Positions 52,840 through 62,244 of a DNA stretch of 64,000 bases are shown here, one piece after another; the stretch's first letter is position 1; each line of letters begins with the position of its first letter. The stretch lies in NCBI RefSeq assembly GCF_001885765.1, contig NZ_JXKD01000005.1:4939-68938 (forward strand), written 5' to 3'. The translations under genes and the position numbers were made by a program. Origin of the DNA: Enterococcus aquimarinus. GTDB lineage: Bacteria > Bacillota > Bacilli > Lactobacillales > Enterococcaceae. The notes under the pieces are model-generated. The model did not search any database, was not told where the DNA came from, and was given only the letters and a program-made list of their open reading frames with translations.

Positions 52840-53062
52840 GAACAGACGAAGTACTCTTATCTTTTTTTCAGAAAGATTGCGGTTGATGGAAGCAATTAAA
52901 AAGACGGAGGAAATGCACCTGGGAGTGGCTTTGATGAAAATCAAAGACGAGAAAGTGCACGTTACGCATTTGGAAGGCAGAAAAACATTCTGTGAACAAA
53001 AGTGGAACCACGCAACGATTGCGTCTTTTAAATAAGGAAACTTATTTGAAAGGCGTTTTTTT
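52840..53062 (+). promoter_or_regulatory. T-box riboswitch controlling cysS
   Basis: The T-box element AGTGGAACCACGC lies at 53001-53013 and a terminator with arms around 53021-53036 and 53041-53055 plus a T-run follows. The specifier candidate is TGC (Cys) followed by A near 52912-52914. The pairing bases read UGGA rather than the common UGGU, matching the U discriminator base of tRNA-Cys. No separate promoter is evident, so it may be an attenuator inside a gltX-cysS transcript. Confidence 0.88.
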
Positions 53063-53092
53063 GATTTCAACTGTTGGAAGGAGTAAAGAAAA

Positions 53093-54505
53093 ATGATTCG
53101 AATTTATAATACCTTAAGCCGTCAAAAAGAAGTGTTTCAACCTATCGAAGAAGGAAAAGTCCGGATGTATGTTTGTGGGCCAACTGTTTATAACTATATT
53201 CACGTGGGGAATGGCCGAAGTACCGTGGCATTTGATACTATTCGGCGTTATTTAGAGTATCGGGGGTATGCGGTTCATTATGTATCGAATGTGACCGATG
53301 TTGACGATAAAATTATTCGTGTGGCAAAAGAATTAGGGATGACTGCGCCAGAAGTAGCCAACAAATTTATTACGGCTTTCACGGAAGACTCGACCGCGTT
53401 ACAAGTTAAACCAGCTGATTTGCAACCAAGAGTGATGGATCATATTCCGGATATCCTCTCTTTTATCGCTGTTTTAATTGAAAAAGGATATGCTTATGCG
53501 GTAGATGGCGATGTTTATTATCGGACGCGCAAGTTTCATCCCTATGGTCAATTAAGTGATCAATCGATTGATGAATTAGAAGTTGGTGCAAGCCAACGAA
53601 CAGGCGATGAACAACAAATCAAAGAAGATCCGCTAGATTTTGCATTGTGGAAAAAAACGAATGATGGCGGGATTACTTGGGATTCTCCTTGGGGCGTCGG
53701 TCGACCAGGATGGCATATCGAATGTTCCGTAATGGCGACAAAGCATTTAGGTGAGACGATTGATATTCATGGCGGCGGACAAGATTTAGCTTTTCCGCAT
53801 CATGAAAATGAGATTGCCCAAAGTGAAGCGAAAACAGGCAAAACGTTTGCTAATTATTGGATGCATAATGGCTTTGTGACAATTGGTGAAATTGATGAAA
53901 AAATGAGTAAATCACTCGGGAATTTTGTGACTGTTCATGAACTTGTTCAACAACACGATCCACAAATTTTACGTTTCTTTTTAGCGGCGACGCATTACCG
54001 TCGACCGTTGCGCTTTAGTCAGACTTCTTTTAAAGAAGCAGAAACGAATTTAGCTCGTTTACGCACGACGTATGAAAATGCGCGTTTTCGCTTAAAAGAT
54101 GCGGTGGAATCATTAGCCGATGACGAAACTTTTTTAGCGCAATGGGAACAATTAATTGCACTGTTTATTCAAGAGATGGATGATGACTTTAATGCTGCAA
54201 ATGGGATAACAGTGATTTATGAGATGGCGAAAAAAATTAATGTTTATAGCCAAAAAGAGCGTGTTTCAAGTGTCGTTTTAGAACGAGTACTCGCTGAATT
54301 TAGTGAGCTATTAACGATTTTTGGTATTTATTTTGAGCAAAAAGAATTAATCGATGATGAAATTGAAGCGTTAATCGTTGAGCGTAATCAAGCACGGCTA
54401 GCGAAAAATTTTGCGCGTAGCGATGAAATTCGTGATTTATTTAAAGAACAGGGCATTGTCTTGGAAGACACCCCCCAAGGGACCCGTTGGAGAAGAGAAA
54501 AATGA
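53093..54505 (+). CDS. cysS: Cysteinyl-tRNA synthetase
   Basis: Class I synthetase, 470 residues. Zinc-binding and HIGH-type region [19 protein letters not shown] (about 24-42), zinc ligands in WHIECSVMA and [14 protein letters not shown], and KMSKS as [21 protein letters not shown]. Its stop overlaps the mrnC start by four bases. Confidence 0.98.
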   Translation: MIRIYNTLSRQKEVFQPIEEGKVRMYVCGPTVYNYIHVGNGRSTVAFDTIRRYLEYRGYAVHYVSNVTDVDDKIIRVAKELGMTAPEVANKFITAFTEDSTALQVKPADLQPRVMDHIPDILSFIAVLIEKGYAYAVDGDVYYRTRKFHPYGQLSDQSIDELEVGASQRTGDEQQIKEDPLDFALWKKTNDGGITWDSPWGVGRPGWHIECSVMATKHLGETIDIHGGGQDLAFPHHENEIAQSEAKTGKTFANYWMHNGFVTIGEIDEKMSKSLGNFVTVHELVQQHDPQILRFFLAATHYRRPLRFSQTSFKEAETNLARLRTTYENARFRLKDAVESLADDETFLAQWEQLIALFIQEMDDDFNAANGITVIYEMAKKINVYSQKERVSSVVLERVLAEFSELLTIFGIYFEQKELIDDEIEALIVERNQARLAKNFARSDEIRDLFKEQGIVLEDTPQGTRWRREK

Positions 54506-54915
54506 GAGATTACCGACAATTAAATGGTTTGGCGTTAGCGTATGTAGGCGACGCCGTCTATGAGACGTATATTCGTCAACATTTAGTGGCTCAAGGACAG
54601 ACTAGACCTAGCCAGTTACATCGCTTGGCTACCCACTATGTCTCAGCGAAAGCCCAAGCAATGTTGATTGAAAAAATGGTCGAACAGCAAATTTTAACAG
54701 AGGAAGAAGAAGGTTTTTATCGCCGTGGCCGCAATAGTAAGAGTCAAACAAGTGCGAAGAACACGGATATTAAGACGTATCGAATGTCTACCGGTTTTGA
54801 GTCTGTTATAGGATACTTACACTTAACCGATCAAGAAGAACGCGTAGCAAGTCTCGTTAAGTGGTGTATTCAACAAGTAGAAGAAAAGAAAGAAGGGACT
54901 GGCGACGATGAATAA
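54502..54915 (+). CDS. mrnC: Mini-ribonuclease III (23S rRNA maturation)
   Basis: RNase III-type catalytic domain without a dsRNA-binding domain, 137 residues from ATG 54502 (ATGA overlap with cysS). [18 protein letters not shown] is the signature. The family trims 23S rRNA ends. A TTG start inside cysS would be longer but less well placed. Confidence 0.95.
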   Translation: MRDYRQLNGLALAYVGDAVYETYIRQHLVAQGQTRPSQLHRLATHYVSAKAQAMLIEKMVEQQILTEEEEGFYRRGRNSKSQTSAKNTDIKTYRMSTGFESVIGYLHLTDQEERVASLVKWCIQQVEEKKEGTGDDE

Positions 54916-55729
54916 GAAAAAAACCCAATCATTACCGAAAAAAAGAGAATTTGAGAAACGCGATTCATTCAAGAAACAAGAAAAAAGCTCGGAAGAAATT
55001 GCCGAAAATTTCGTTTTTGGTCATCATGGTGTTACGGAAGCCTTAAAGAGTGGACGGGGCAATAAGTTATTTGTTTTAGAAGATGCCCGGGGTGATAAAA
55101 TTGAACAGTTGAAATCACTGGCACAAGAATTTGCGGTTCCTGTTAAATGGGTACCAAAACAAAAACTCGACAGTATGACGCAAGACGCGGTGCATCAAGG
55201 GGTTGTTTTAGCGATTACGCCGTATGAATATTTGACGTTGAAGCAGTTATTGTCTCAGAAAAAAGAACATTCTTTTTACTTAATTTTAGATAGTTTGGAA
55301 GATCCTCATAATTTTGGTTCGATTTTACGAACGGCAGATGCCAGTGGGGTAGACGGAGTCATTATCCCAAAACATCGTTCGGTTGGCATCACACCAGTCG
55401 TCGTTAAAACGTCCACAGGAGCCGTCGAACACATCCCAATCGCTAGAGTCACAAACTTAAGCCAAGCCATTACAGAGCTTAAAGAAGCAGGTTTTTGGAT
55501 CTTTGGGACGGATATGAAAGGAACTTCTTACGACAAGTGGAACACCAAAGGCTCTGTTGCCTTAATTATTGGGAATGAAGGCAAAGGCATGAGTGAGGGA
55601 TTGAAAAAAGAAGTTGACGAAATGTTAACGATTCCGATGACAGGACACGTCCAAAGTCTAAATGCTTCAGTTGCTGCTAGTTTATTGATGTATGAAGTGT
55701 TTCGCCAACGCGGCTTTGAATCACTATGA
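54908..55729 (+). CDS. rlmB: 23S rRNA (guanosine-2'-O)-methyltransferase RlmB
   Basis: SPOUT-class methyltransferase, 273 residues. A basic N-terminal stretch (about 1-35), then a substrate-binding domain ([17 protein letters not shown]), then the knotted catalytic domain with [31 protein letters not shown] and [15 protein letters not shown]. It overlaps both mrnC and the following NYN gene. Confidence 0.95.
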   Translation: MNKKKTQSLPKKREFEKRDSFKKQEKSSEEIAENFVFGHHGVTEALKSGRGNKLFVLEDARGDKIEQLKSLAQEFAVPVKWVPKQKLDSMTQDAVHQGVVLAITPYEYLTLKQLLSQKKEHSFYLILDSLEDPHNFGSILRTADASGVDGVIIPKHRSVGITPVVVKTSTGAVEHIPIARVTNLSQAITELKEAGFWIFGTDMKGTSYDKWNTKGSVALIIGNEGKGMSEGLKKEVDEMLTIPMTGHVQSLNASVAASLLMYEVFRQRGFESL

Positions 55730-56259
55730 AAAAGCAAATACTCATTGTTGACGGTTATAACATGATTGGTTTTTGGCCAGAATTAGTGCGTTTGAAAAAC
55801 CAAGAACGATTGGAAGACGCGCGCGATTTATTACTAAAACGGTTATCTAGTTATGCCAAATATGAAGGGATCGAAGTCATTGTAGTCTTCGATGCCCAGC
55901 TGGTACCAGGAGTCACTCAAAGTTATCGTAAACATCATTTAGAAGTGATTTTTACCGAAGAAGGAACGACTGCGGATACCTATATTGAAAAAATGGCGAG
56001 AGAGTTGAATAATGTGTTGACTCAAGTCACGGTAGCGACCAGTGATCTAGCGGAGCAATGGGTCATTTTTTCTCAAGGAGCGTTAAGAGTTTCAGCTCGT
56101 GAATTGTATAAATTACTGGAAAAAAATGATAAAAATATTGAAAATCATCAAAAAGAATTAAAATTTAGTCATTTTCGCCGGAATTCTCCTTGGGATAATG
56201 AGCAACTTCTTCTTTTAAATCAAAAATTGACAGAATTAAGTCAGAAAAAGAAGAAGTAA
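55726..56259 (+). CDS. NYN-domain ribonuclease (YacP/Rae1)
   Basis: 177 residues. PIN-like NYN fold: ILIVDGYNMIGFWPE at the start, VIVVFDAQ in the middle and TVATSDLAEQ near residue 105 carry the conserved acidic residues. The B. subtilis homologue Rae1 cuts mRNA in the ribosomal A site. It overlaps rlmB by four bases (ATGA). Confidence 0.92.
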   Translation: MKKQILIVDGYNMIGFWPELVRLKNQERLEDARDLLLKRLSSYAKYEGIEVIVVFDAQLVPGVTQSYRKHHLEVIFTEEGTTADTYIEKMARELNNVLTQVTVATSDLAEQWVIFSQGALRVSARELYKLLEKNDKNIENHQKELKFSHFRRNSPWDNEQLLLLNQKLTELSQKKKK

Positions 56260-56316
56260 CTGGCACAGCAAAAGATGACTAACTAAATGAGAATCATGTA
56301 AGATAAAAAATGCTAT

Positions 56317-56344
56317 GCTCCTCTTATAATCATTAGAGAGGAGC
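56317..56344 (+). repeat. Inverted repeat covering the sigma-factor RBS
   Basis: GCTCCTCT (56317-56324) pairs perfectly with AGAGGAGC (56337-56344), across a 12-base loop that contains TATAAT. The right arm contains the GAGGAG RBS of the sigma factor. Transcripts that start upstream would fold it; a start from the internal TATAAT would not include the left arm. Confidence 0.65.
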
Positions 56345-56351
56345 AATTTTC

Positions 56352-56906
56352 GTGCAGACAACGTTAATTTTAGCCGCTAAACAAGGGGATGAAGAAGCAC
56401 TAGAAGCATTGTATCGACAGTACCGGCCACTCGTTTATAGTTTAAGAAAAAAATATTTTTTGCGAGAGTTAGATGAACAAGATTGGTTTCAAGAAGGTTT
56501 TATTATTTTTTATGATTGTATCCAAGCTTTCGAACCGGATTATGGAACTTCTTTAGGTGTATTATTTAAACGTTCGTTTGAAAATCGGATTCGCAGTTTA
56601 ATCCGCCGAGAATTTGCTTATAAAAGAAAAACGAATATCGGGGCGGTTTCTTTTGAACAAACGATTGCAGATGGCTTTGAAGATCTTTGTGAATACACGA
56701 GCCATACGGATGATGCCTTACAACAGTTATTGCTACAAGAAGTATTTGCTGAAAGCCAGCAATTATTATCACCTCTCGAAATGAAAGCGTTATATCAGAG
56801 TATTTCGCTTACAGAAAATGACGCTTTAAAGGCGGATGCGTCATTAATGAGTGCGTATAATCGATCGAGAAGAAAAATTACCAATTATTTTTCTGAATAT
56901 TTATAA
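56352..56906 (+). CDS. Sigma-70 family factor, SigH/ComX-like
   Basis: 184 residues from GTG 56352, RBS GAGGAG eight bases upstream. Region 2 is clear (QYRPLVYSLRKKYFLRELDEQDWFQEGFIIFYDCIQAFEPDYGTSLGVLFKRSFENRIRSLIRRE, about 22-88). The region 4 helix-turn-helix is weak, as in ComX/SigH-type factors of cocci. It sits after yacP where sigH lies in Bacillota. In some relatives this factor drives competence genes, but no competence gene is nearby. The role is inferred. Confidence 0.82.
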   Translation: MQTTLILAAKQGDEEALEALYRQYRPLVYSLRKKYFLRELDEQDWFQEGFIIFYDCIQAFEPDYGTSLGVLFKRSFENRIRSLIRREFAYKRKTNIGAVSFEQTIADGFEDLCEYTSHTDDALQQLLLQEVFAESQQLLSPLEMKALYQSISLTENDALKADASLMSAYNRSRRKITNYFSEYL

Positions 56907-56960
56907 ATGAAAAAATTATAATGAAATTCTAATTGTAATGAAAAAGATTTTATGATAAAG

Positions 56961-56989
56961 TTGTAATTTTATATTAAATGTGTTATAAT
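56961..56989 (+). promoter_or_regulatory. veg promoter
   Basis: TTGTAA (56961-56966) and perfect TATAAT (56984-56989) are separated by 17 bases; the leader is only about 15 nt. Confidence 0.8.
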
Positions 56990-57010
56990 TGCACTCGTGA
57001 GGTGAACGTA

Positions 57011-57256
57011 ATGCCAGCAACTTTAGCGACGATTAAACAAGATTTAGAAGATCGGATTGGGAGCAAGATTATGTTAGTTGCCCAAACTGGACGTAAGCGC
57101 CAAACCGAACGACGTGGGATTTTAACAGAAACGTATCCTTCTGTTTTTGTAGTGGATTTAGATCCAGAAGAGAACTCTTTTGAACGAGTATCATACAGTT
57201 ATTCAGATGTTTTAACGAAAACTGTCGAAATTGAGTTTGTTACTGAAGCAATTTAA
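57011..57256 (+). CDS. veg: Veg family protein
   Basis: An 81-residue protein from ATG 57011 (RBS GAGGTGA). MPATLATIKQDLEDRIGSKIMLVAQTGRKRQTERRG and YPSVFVVDLD are typical of Veg, a small conserved Bacillota protein linked to biofilm matrix expression in B. subtilis. An upstream in-frame ATG lies within the promoter and is rejected. Confidence 0.95.
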   Translation: MPATLATIKQDLEDRIGSKIMLVAQTGRKRQTERRGILTETYPSVFVVDLDPEENSFERVSYSYSDVLTKTVEIEFVTEAI

Positions 57257-57261
57257 GGATA

Positions 57262-57304
57262 AAAAAAAGCATTCATCAAGCTTCAGGCTGATGAATGCTT
57301 TTTT
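57262..57304. terminator. Terminator of veg
   Basis: AAAAGCATTCATCA and TGATGAATGCTTTTTT form a perfect stem after the veg stop; T-runs on both strands. Confidence 0.92.
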
Positions 57305-57381
57305 AACGCCGTTTTTTAAGGATCGTTGTTCAAAGTGATCCAAAAAGGGTTCTAGTGAAGTTTACTTGGGACGATCATTCT

Positions 57382-57804
57382 TTACTTTTGTTCTTTTAAT
57401 AAATCACGAATTTCAGCAAGTAATTCTTCGGTGCTCGGTTTTGCGACTTCTTCTTCTTTTTCAGCAACGGGTTTGGTCGTCATTCTTTTCGCACGATTGA
57501 TTGCTTTAATCATTAAAAATAAAACGAAACCAGTAATAATGAATGTGATAATGGCACTAATAATCGCACTAAAATTGAATAAAACACCATTAATCGTCAC
57601 GCTCAAAATACTCAAAGCGTCATCCATCGTTTCGCCTCGATCAAGGAAGAGGGAAATAAATAATTCAATGAGAGGTGTGATTAAATTAGTGACTAAACTA
57701 TTAACGATTGCGGTAAAAGCACTCCCAATTACGACGCCAACTGCTAGGTTTAAAGCATCTCCTTTGATAATAAATTCTTTAAATTCTTGGCCTAATTTTT
57801 TCAT
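57382..57804 (-). CDS. mscL: Large-conductance mechanosensitive channel
   Basis: 140 residues. First span and pore region KGDALNLAVGVVIGSAFTAIVNSLVTNLITPLI, second span near 77-97, and an acidic C-terminal helix (STEELLAEIRDLLKEQK). Opens under osmotic down-shock. It is on the minus strand alone between plus-strand genes. Confidence 0.96.
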   Translation of the reverse strand: MKKLGQEFKEFIIKGDALNLAVGVVIGSAFTAIVNSLVTNLITPLIELFISLFLDRGETMDDALSILSVTINGVLFNFSAIISAIITFIITGFVLFLMIKAINRAKRMTTKPVAEKEEEVAKPSTEELLAEIRDLLKEQK

Positions 57805-57962
57805 TTAAATGCTCCTTTTCCAAATGATAATCTGATTATAGCCGTTAATAACAAAAATCGAAAGTGAAAAGACTTTATTTACGCATGTTAGGCTAAGATA
57901 AATCACTCCTATGTTATAATAAAAAACAGAATCATTTAATTTATTTAAAGGAGCCTTTGTCC

Positions 57963-59219
57963 ATGACAATACCCATTCAACCAGGAATTTCTTTAACAGT
58001 GATTCCAACTGAAAAATTTAAAACAATCCGACTTTTCATTCGATTTTCGACACCACATACACGTAAAAAAGCAACGAGTCGGACGTTATTAACAAGTCTT
58101 TTAGAAACCAATAGTTTAAACTACCCAACTCAAACAGCTTTGAGTGCAAAATTAGCAGAATTATATGGGGCGAGTTTTGGCTTAAATGTTAGCAAACGGG
58201 GCAATCTGCACCAAGTCAATGTCTCGATGACGGTCGTTAATGGCAAATATATCGAACAAGAGGATGTTTTCTCGCAAGCTGTTCAGTTTTTAAAGGAAAT
58301 TCTATTTTATCCTAATATTTGCGACAATCAATTTGAACAGACGACTTTTGAGTTAGAAAAAAAGAACTTGATTGCCTATTTAGAAAGTGTTCAAGAAGAT
58401 AAACAAACCTTAGCCTCGTTAAAAGTCCAAGAATTATATTTTAATAAAAATGAGGATCAAAAAACACCGAGTTTCGGTGAGGTCAGCGATTTAGAAAAAC
58501 TGACTGCTAGTGATTTAAATGAGACCTATCGCCAAATGTTAGAAGAAGATTGCATTGATATCTTTGTCGTAGGCGATCTTTCGCCCGAAGTTGTTCAAAA
58601 AGAGATTGCACAACTTCCTTTTGCGCAAGGATTGCGCAAAACAACGGATATTTTCTATCGTCAACCGTTAGAAAATCAGATTCGCGAAGAACAACTGACC
58701 CAAGAGGTTTTACAAGCCAAATTAAATTTAGCCTATGCGACTAACATTTATTATGATGATAGGAAGCGGTATCCGCTAATGATTTTCAATGGCTTGTTTG
58801 GAGGATTCCCACATTCGAAACTCTTTTTGAATGTTCGAGAAAAAGCGAGTCTCGCTTACTATGCTTCCAGCAGTGTTGATACATTTCGTGGATTAATGAC
58901 GGTTCAAACAGGAATTGACGGAAAAAACCGTTCGGCTACTATGGCTTTAATTGAAGCGCAGTTAGCAAGTTTGCAACGAGGAGAAATTAGTGATGAAGAG
59001 CTCGCAAAAACAAAAGCGATGTTAAAAAATCAATATCTCTTGTCTTTAGATAATCCACAATCGCTCATTGAGACCAAATACTTAGAGAATTGGTTACCGG
59101 AAACAAAACAAACGCAAAAACAGTTTTTAAATCACATCATGAGTGTCACAAAAGAAGAAGTACAAGAAGTTGCCCAGCAAGTATCTTTAGAGGCAGTCTT
59201 CTTTTTAGATGGAGAATAA
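57963..59219 (+). CDS. M16-family peptidase-like protein, probably inactive (YmfF-like)
   Basis: 418 residues from ATG 57963 (AAAGGAG). It has the insulinase-fold pattern (AKLAELYGASFG; LFLNVREKASLAYYASSS) but lacks the HxxEH zinc motif, which should lie in the first 60 residues and reads SRTLLTSLLETNS. It likely forms the non-catalytic half of a heterodimer with the next gene, which starts 4 bases downstream. Confidence 0.9.
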   Translation: MTIPIQPGISLTVIPTEKFKTIRLFIRFSTPHTRKKATSRTLLTSLLETNSLNYPTQTALSAKLAELYGASFGLNVSKRGNLHQVNVSMTVVNGKYIEQEDVFSQAVQFLKEILFYPNICDNQFEQTTFELEKKNLIAYLESVQEDKQTLASLKVQELYFNKNEDQKTPSFGEVSDLEKLTASDLNETYRQMLEEDCIDIFVVGDLSPEVVQKEIAQLPFAQGLRKTTDIFYRQPLENQIREEQLTQEVLQAKLNLAYATNIYYDDRKRYPLMIFNGLFGGFPHSKLFLNVREKASLAYYASSSVDTFRGLMTVQTGIDGKNRSATMALIEAQLASLQRGEISDEELAKTKAMLKNQYLLSLDNPQSLIETKYLENWLPETKQTQKQFLNHIMSVTKEEVQEVAQQVSLEAVFFLDGE

Positions 59220-59223
59220 GCCG

Positions 59224-60525
59224 ATGAATAAAAAAAGATATGAACAAATCAATGAGACTCTTTACGAAGAGGTTTTAGCGAATGGATTAAAAGTCTATAT
59301 TTTACCAAAAAAAGATTTCCATAAAACATATGGTTTATTTAGTACTAATTATGGTTCAATTGATAATGTTTTTGGTTATAAAGGAGAATCTTTAAAAACG
59401 GTCCCAGATGGTATTGCTCACTTTTTAGAGCATAAATTATTTGAAAAAGAAGACGGCGATATCTTTCAAAAATTTGGCGAGCAAGGCGCTTCGGCGAATG
59501 CTTTTACGAGTTTTACACGGACAAGTTATTTGTTTTCAGCAACCGATCAAGTCAAAGAAAATTTACTTACATTACTGGATTTTGTGCAAGAACCGTATTT
59601 TACGCCTGAAACAGTCGAAAAAGAAAAAGGGATTATTGGCCAAGAAATTCAAATGTATCAAGATGATCCAGTTTGGCGTCAATTTTTTGGAATTTTAAAT
59701 AATCTGTATCCAAAACACCCTTTACATATTGATATTGCTGGAACAGTTGAAAGTATTGATCAAATCACCGCCGATGATTTGTATACTTGTTATGAAACTT
59801 TTTATCACCCAAGCAATATGACGCTGTTTATTGTTGGGGATGTCAATCCTGAAGAAGTTTTAGAGTGGATCCAAGTGAACCAAGCTGGCAAAAAATTCTC
59901 GGAAACAAAAGAAATCATCCGCGAATTCCCTGTTGAAACGGCGGCAGAAATCATTCCTTTTTCTGCCATCCAGATGCCCGTGAATCGACCAAAAGCCGTT
60001 TTAGGTATTCGCGGTTTTCAGGAACAATTACCATCTAATGCCAAAGATCAACTTATTTTTCGCACAGGAATCAATCTCTTGCTTGAAATGTTACTAGGAA
60101 ATACGAGTCATAATTATTTGCAGCTATATCAATCAGGCGTCATTGATGACACCTTTGGCTTTGAATTTTCTTTTGATCGTGGTTTTCATTTTGCTGACTT
60201 CTCAACGGATACGAATGAACCAGATCGATTTACAGAAAGCATTCAAAAAATTCTGTTAAATTTTCGTGATGATTCAGAAGTGAATGAAAAGAATTTTACT
60301 TTGCTAAAGAAAAAAATGCTTGGAAAATATTTTCAATCACTAAACTCCTTAGAATATATTGCCAATCAATTCACCCAAGACCTTTTTGGCGATTATACGT
60401 TATTTGATTTGCCGCAACTCATTCAAGAAATGACATTAGCAGACTGTCTAATAGCCGGCGAACAATTTATTCAAAACAAAGCATTTAGTCGATTCTACTT
60501 AGAGCCATTAAAAAAAGAAGTTTAA
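59224..60525 (+). CDS. M16-family zinc peptidase (YmfH-like)
   Basis: 433 residues from ATG 59224. The zinc motif is intact as HFLEH in GIAHFLEHKLFEKEDGD (about 67-83), with the downstream glutamate in EKEKGIIGQEIQMYQDDP. Predicted processing peptidase; substrates in this genus are unknown, though neighbours of this pair in other Bacillota are cell-shape and pgsA genes, as here. An in-frame ATG inside the previous gene is less likely as the start. Confidence 0.92.
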   Translation: MNKKRYEQINETLYEEVLANGLKVYILPKKDFHKTYGLFSTNYGSIDNVFGYKGESLKTVPDGIAHFLEHKLFEKEDGDIFQKFGEQGASANAFTSFTRTSYLFSATDQVKENLLTLLDFVQEPYFTPETVEKEKGIIGQEIQMYQDDPVWRQFFGILNNLYPKHPLHIDIAGTVESIDQITADDLYTCYETFYHPSNMTLFIVGDVNPEEVLEWIQVNQAGKKFSETKEIIREFPVETAAEIIPFSAIQMPVNRPKAVLGIRGFQEQLPSNAKDQLIFRTGINLLLEMLLGNTSHNYLQLYQSGVIDDTFGFEFSFDRGFHFADFSTDTNEPDRFTESIQKILLNFRDDSEVNEKNFTLLKKKMLGKYFQSLNSLEYIANQFTQDLFGDYTLFDLPQLIQEMTLADCLIAGEQFIQNKAFSRFYLEPLKKEV

Positions 60526-60622
60526 ATTTTTTTCATGGATGGCGAAAACCGCTTTATTAACGTGGGTTTTATGTTATTCTAGATAAAGTTAAATTTAGTT
60601 ATAGACTGGAGAAGATGGACGA

Positions 60623-61525
60623 GTGGGCAACGAACTTTTAATTGGCGATAACCTTCGTCAAGCTCGATTAAATAAAAATATTAGCCTAGATGAATTACAG
60701 CAAAAAACGAAAATTCAAAAGCGTTATTTAGAAGCGATTGAAAAAGGCACATTTGACTTACTACCAGGCGATTACTATGTCCGGACGTTTATTCGCCAAT
60801 ATGCTGAAGTCGTAGGTGTAAATGGCGATCGATTGGTCGCTATCTATGATGGGGAAGCTTCCTTTGGCGATCCATTGCCTAAAAGAGAAAAACCTGAAAC
60901 GGTTCAAGGATCGCGTTCAAGTAATAGTACGAAGCAGAAGCGAAAGAAAAATTGGGTCGATTATTTACCCACGGTTTTAATTGGCTTAATTGCAATGACG
61001 ATTTTAACCATTGTGGCGTATCTTTCGATTCAAAATAATGCTCAGAATCCTATTATTGGGAGTCCGTCATCGATTGATGTTCGGAATGAAATCACCACGG
61101 AGACGACCACCGAAGACAGTACTGAAGAAACAGATAGTACACAGTCGACTGAAACAACGACGACAAGTGAGACCCAAGAAAAAGAAGAAATGGTCATTAA
61201 AACGACGCATCAAACGCAACAAGATGTTACCGTTGCGATTGAACAAGCACAATCACCCTTAGAACTAACCTTTATAGGCCTAGATGGACGCTGTTGGGTA
61301 GGTGTGATGGTTAACGGTGAATATGTCTTGCAATACACGTTAGAACCCGGAGACAGCCAAAGTGTGACTTTGCCAGAAGGAGCAACTCAAGCAAACATTG
61401 TCTTAGGTGCCAGCGCCAATGTGGATATGAAAGCAAACGGAGAATTGATTCCTTTCAAAGAAGGAACGATGCCTCTTTTACAAAAAAATATGACATTAAC
61501 CGTTTCTTATGCGATGAATCGTTAA
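60623..61525 (+). CDS. RodZ-like helix-turn-helix membrane protein (YmfM)
   Basis: 300 residues from GTG 60623 (RBS GGAG). An N-terminal HTH (about 8-75; LRQARLNKNISLDELQQKTKIQKRYLEAIEKGTF), a basic linker, one membrane span (about 114-134), a Thr/Ser/Glu-rich spacer (about 152-190), and an extracellular C-terminal DUF4115-type beta domain (about 205-300). It matches RodZ/YmfM cell-shape proteins placed before pgsA. Confidence 0.93.
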   Translation: MGNELLIGDNLRQARLNKNISLDELQQKTKIQKRYLEAIEKGTFDLLPGDYYVRTFIRQYAEVVGVNGDRLVAIYDGEASFGDPLPKREKPETVQGSRSSNSTKQKRKKNWVDYLPTVLIGLIAMTILTIVAYLSIQNNAQNPIIGSPSSIDVRNEITTETTTEDSTEETDSTQSTETTTTSETQEKEEMVIKTTHQTQQDVTVAIEQAQSPLELTFIGLDGRCWVGVMVNGEYVLQYTLEPGDSQSVTLPEGATQANIVLGASANVDMKANGELIPFKEGTMPLLQKNMTLTVSYAMNR

Positions 61526-61564
61526 ACGAATACGTGTCTAAGAAGCAAGAAAGGAGGACGAAAA

Positions 61565-62143
61565 TTGAATTTACCGAATCAACTAACCGTGTTAAGAATT
61601 TTGATGATTCCGATTTTCGTTGTGATATTAGTTGCACCATTTGATTTGGGAACGTTAGCCATTGCGGGAGTTAGTTTACCGATTACACATCTACTTGCAG
61701 CGATTATTTTTGCAGTAGCAAGTGTGACAGATTGGTTGGATGGCTATATTGCTAGAGCGCGCCATTTAGTAACTAATTTTGGAAAATTTGCTGATCCCTT
61801 AGCGGATAAAATGCTAGTCATGACAGCTTTTGTTTTATTAGTCGACTTAGGGATGGTTCCAGGCTGGATTGTAGCTGTCATTATTTGTCGGGAACTAGCA
61901 GTGACGGGGTTACGATTATTATTAGTAGAAGACGGCGAGGTCATGGCTGCAGCTTGGCCAGGAAAAATCAAAACAGCGACTCAAATGCTAGCGATTATTT
62001 TACTATTAATTCAAAATGTGCCATTTTCAATGCTAGGAATTCCAGTCGATCAAATCATGTTATATATTTGTTTAATTGCAACGGTGTATTCCGGTGTCGA
62101 TTATTTTGCTAAAAATACGGCCGTTTTTAAAGGCTCTATGTAA
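61565..62143 (+). CDS. pgsA: CDP-diacylglycerol-glycerol-3-phosphate 3-phosphatidyltransferase
   Basis: Makes phosphatidylglycerol phosphate at the membrane. 192 residues from TTG 61565, RBS AGGAGG. The CDP-alcohol transferase motif reads DWLDGYIARARHLVTNFGKFADPLADK, with four to five membrane spans. It lies between the RodZ-like gene and cinA, the conserved order. Confidence 0.97.
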   Translation: MNLPNQLTVLRILMIPIFVVILVAPFDLGTLAIAGVSLPITHLLAAIIFAVASVTDWLDGYIARARHLVTNFGKFADPLADKMLVMTAFVLLVDLGMVPGWIVAVIICRELAVTGLRLLLVEDGEVMAAAWPGKIKTATQMLAIILLLIQNVPFSMLGIPVDQIMLYICLIATVYSGVDYFAKNTAVFKGSM

Positions 62144-62145
62144 TG

Positions 62146-62188
62146 AAAAAAACAGGAAGGGTACGTGAGCGTATTTTTCCTGTTTTTG
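62146..62188 (+). terminator. Terminator of pgsA
   Basis: AAAAACAGGAAG and TTTTCCTGTTTTT form a stem with an inner GTACG/CGTA helix, then T-run. Confidence 0.82.
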
Positions 62189-62244
62189 CCTTTTAAAAAA
62201 AAAGAATGAAAAAAAGAAGTATCTTATGAATAGGAGCGAACGTG

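Noticed and set aside
57300-57381. Small RNA between veg and mscL
   Set aside because: Only the veg terminator and a weak GGATC repeat are visible; no promoter-terminator pair.
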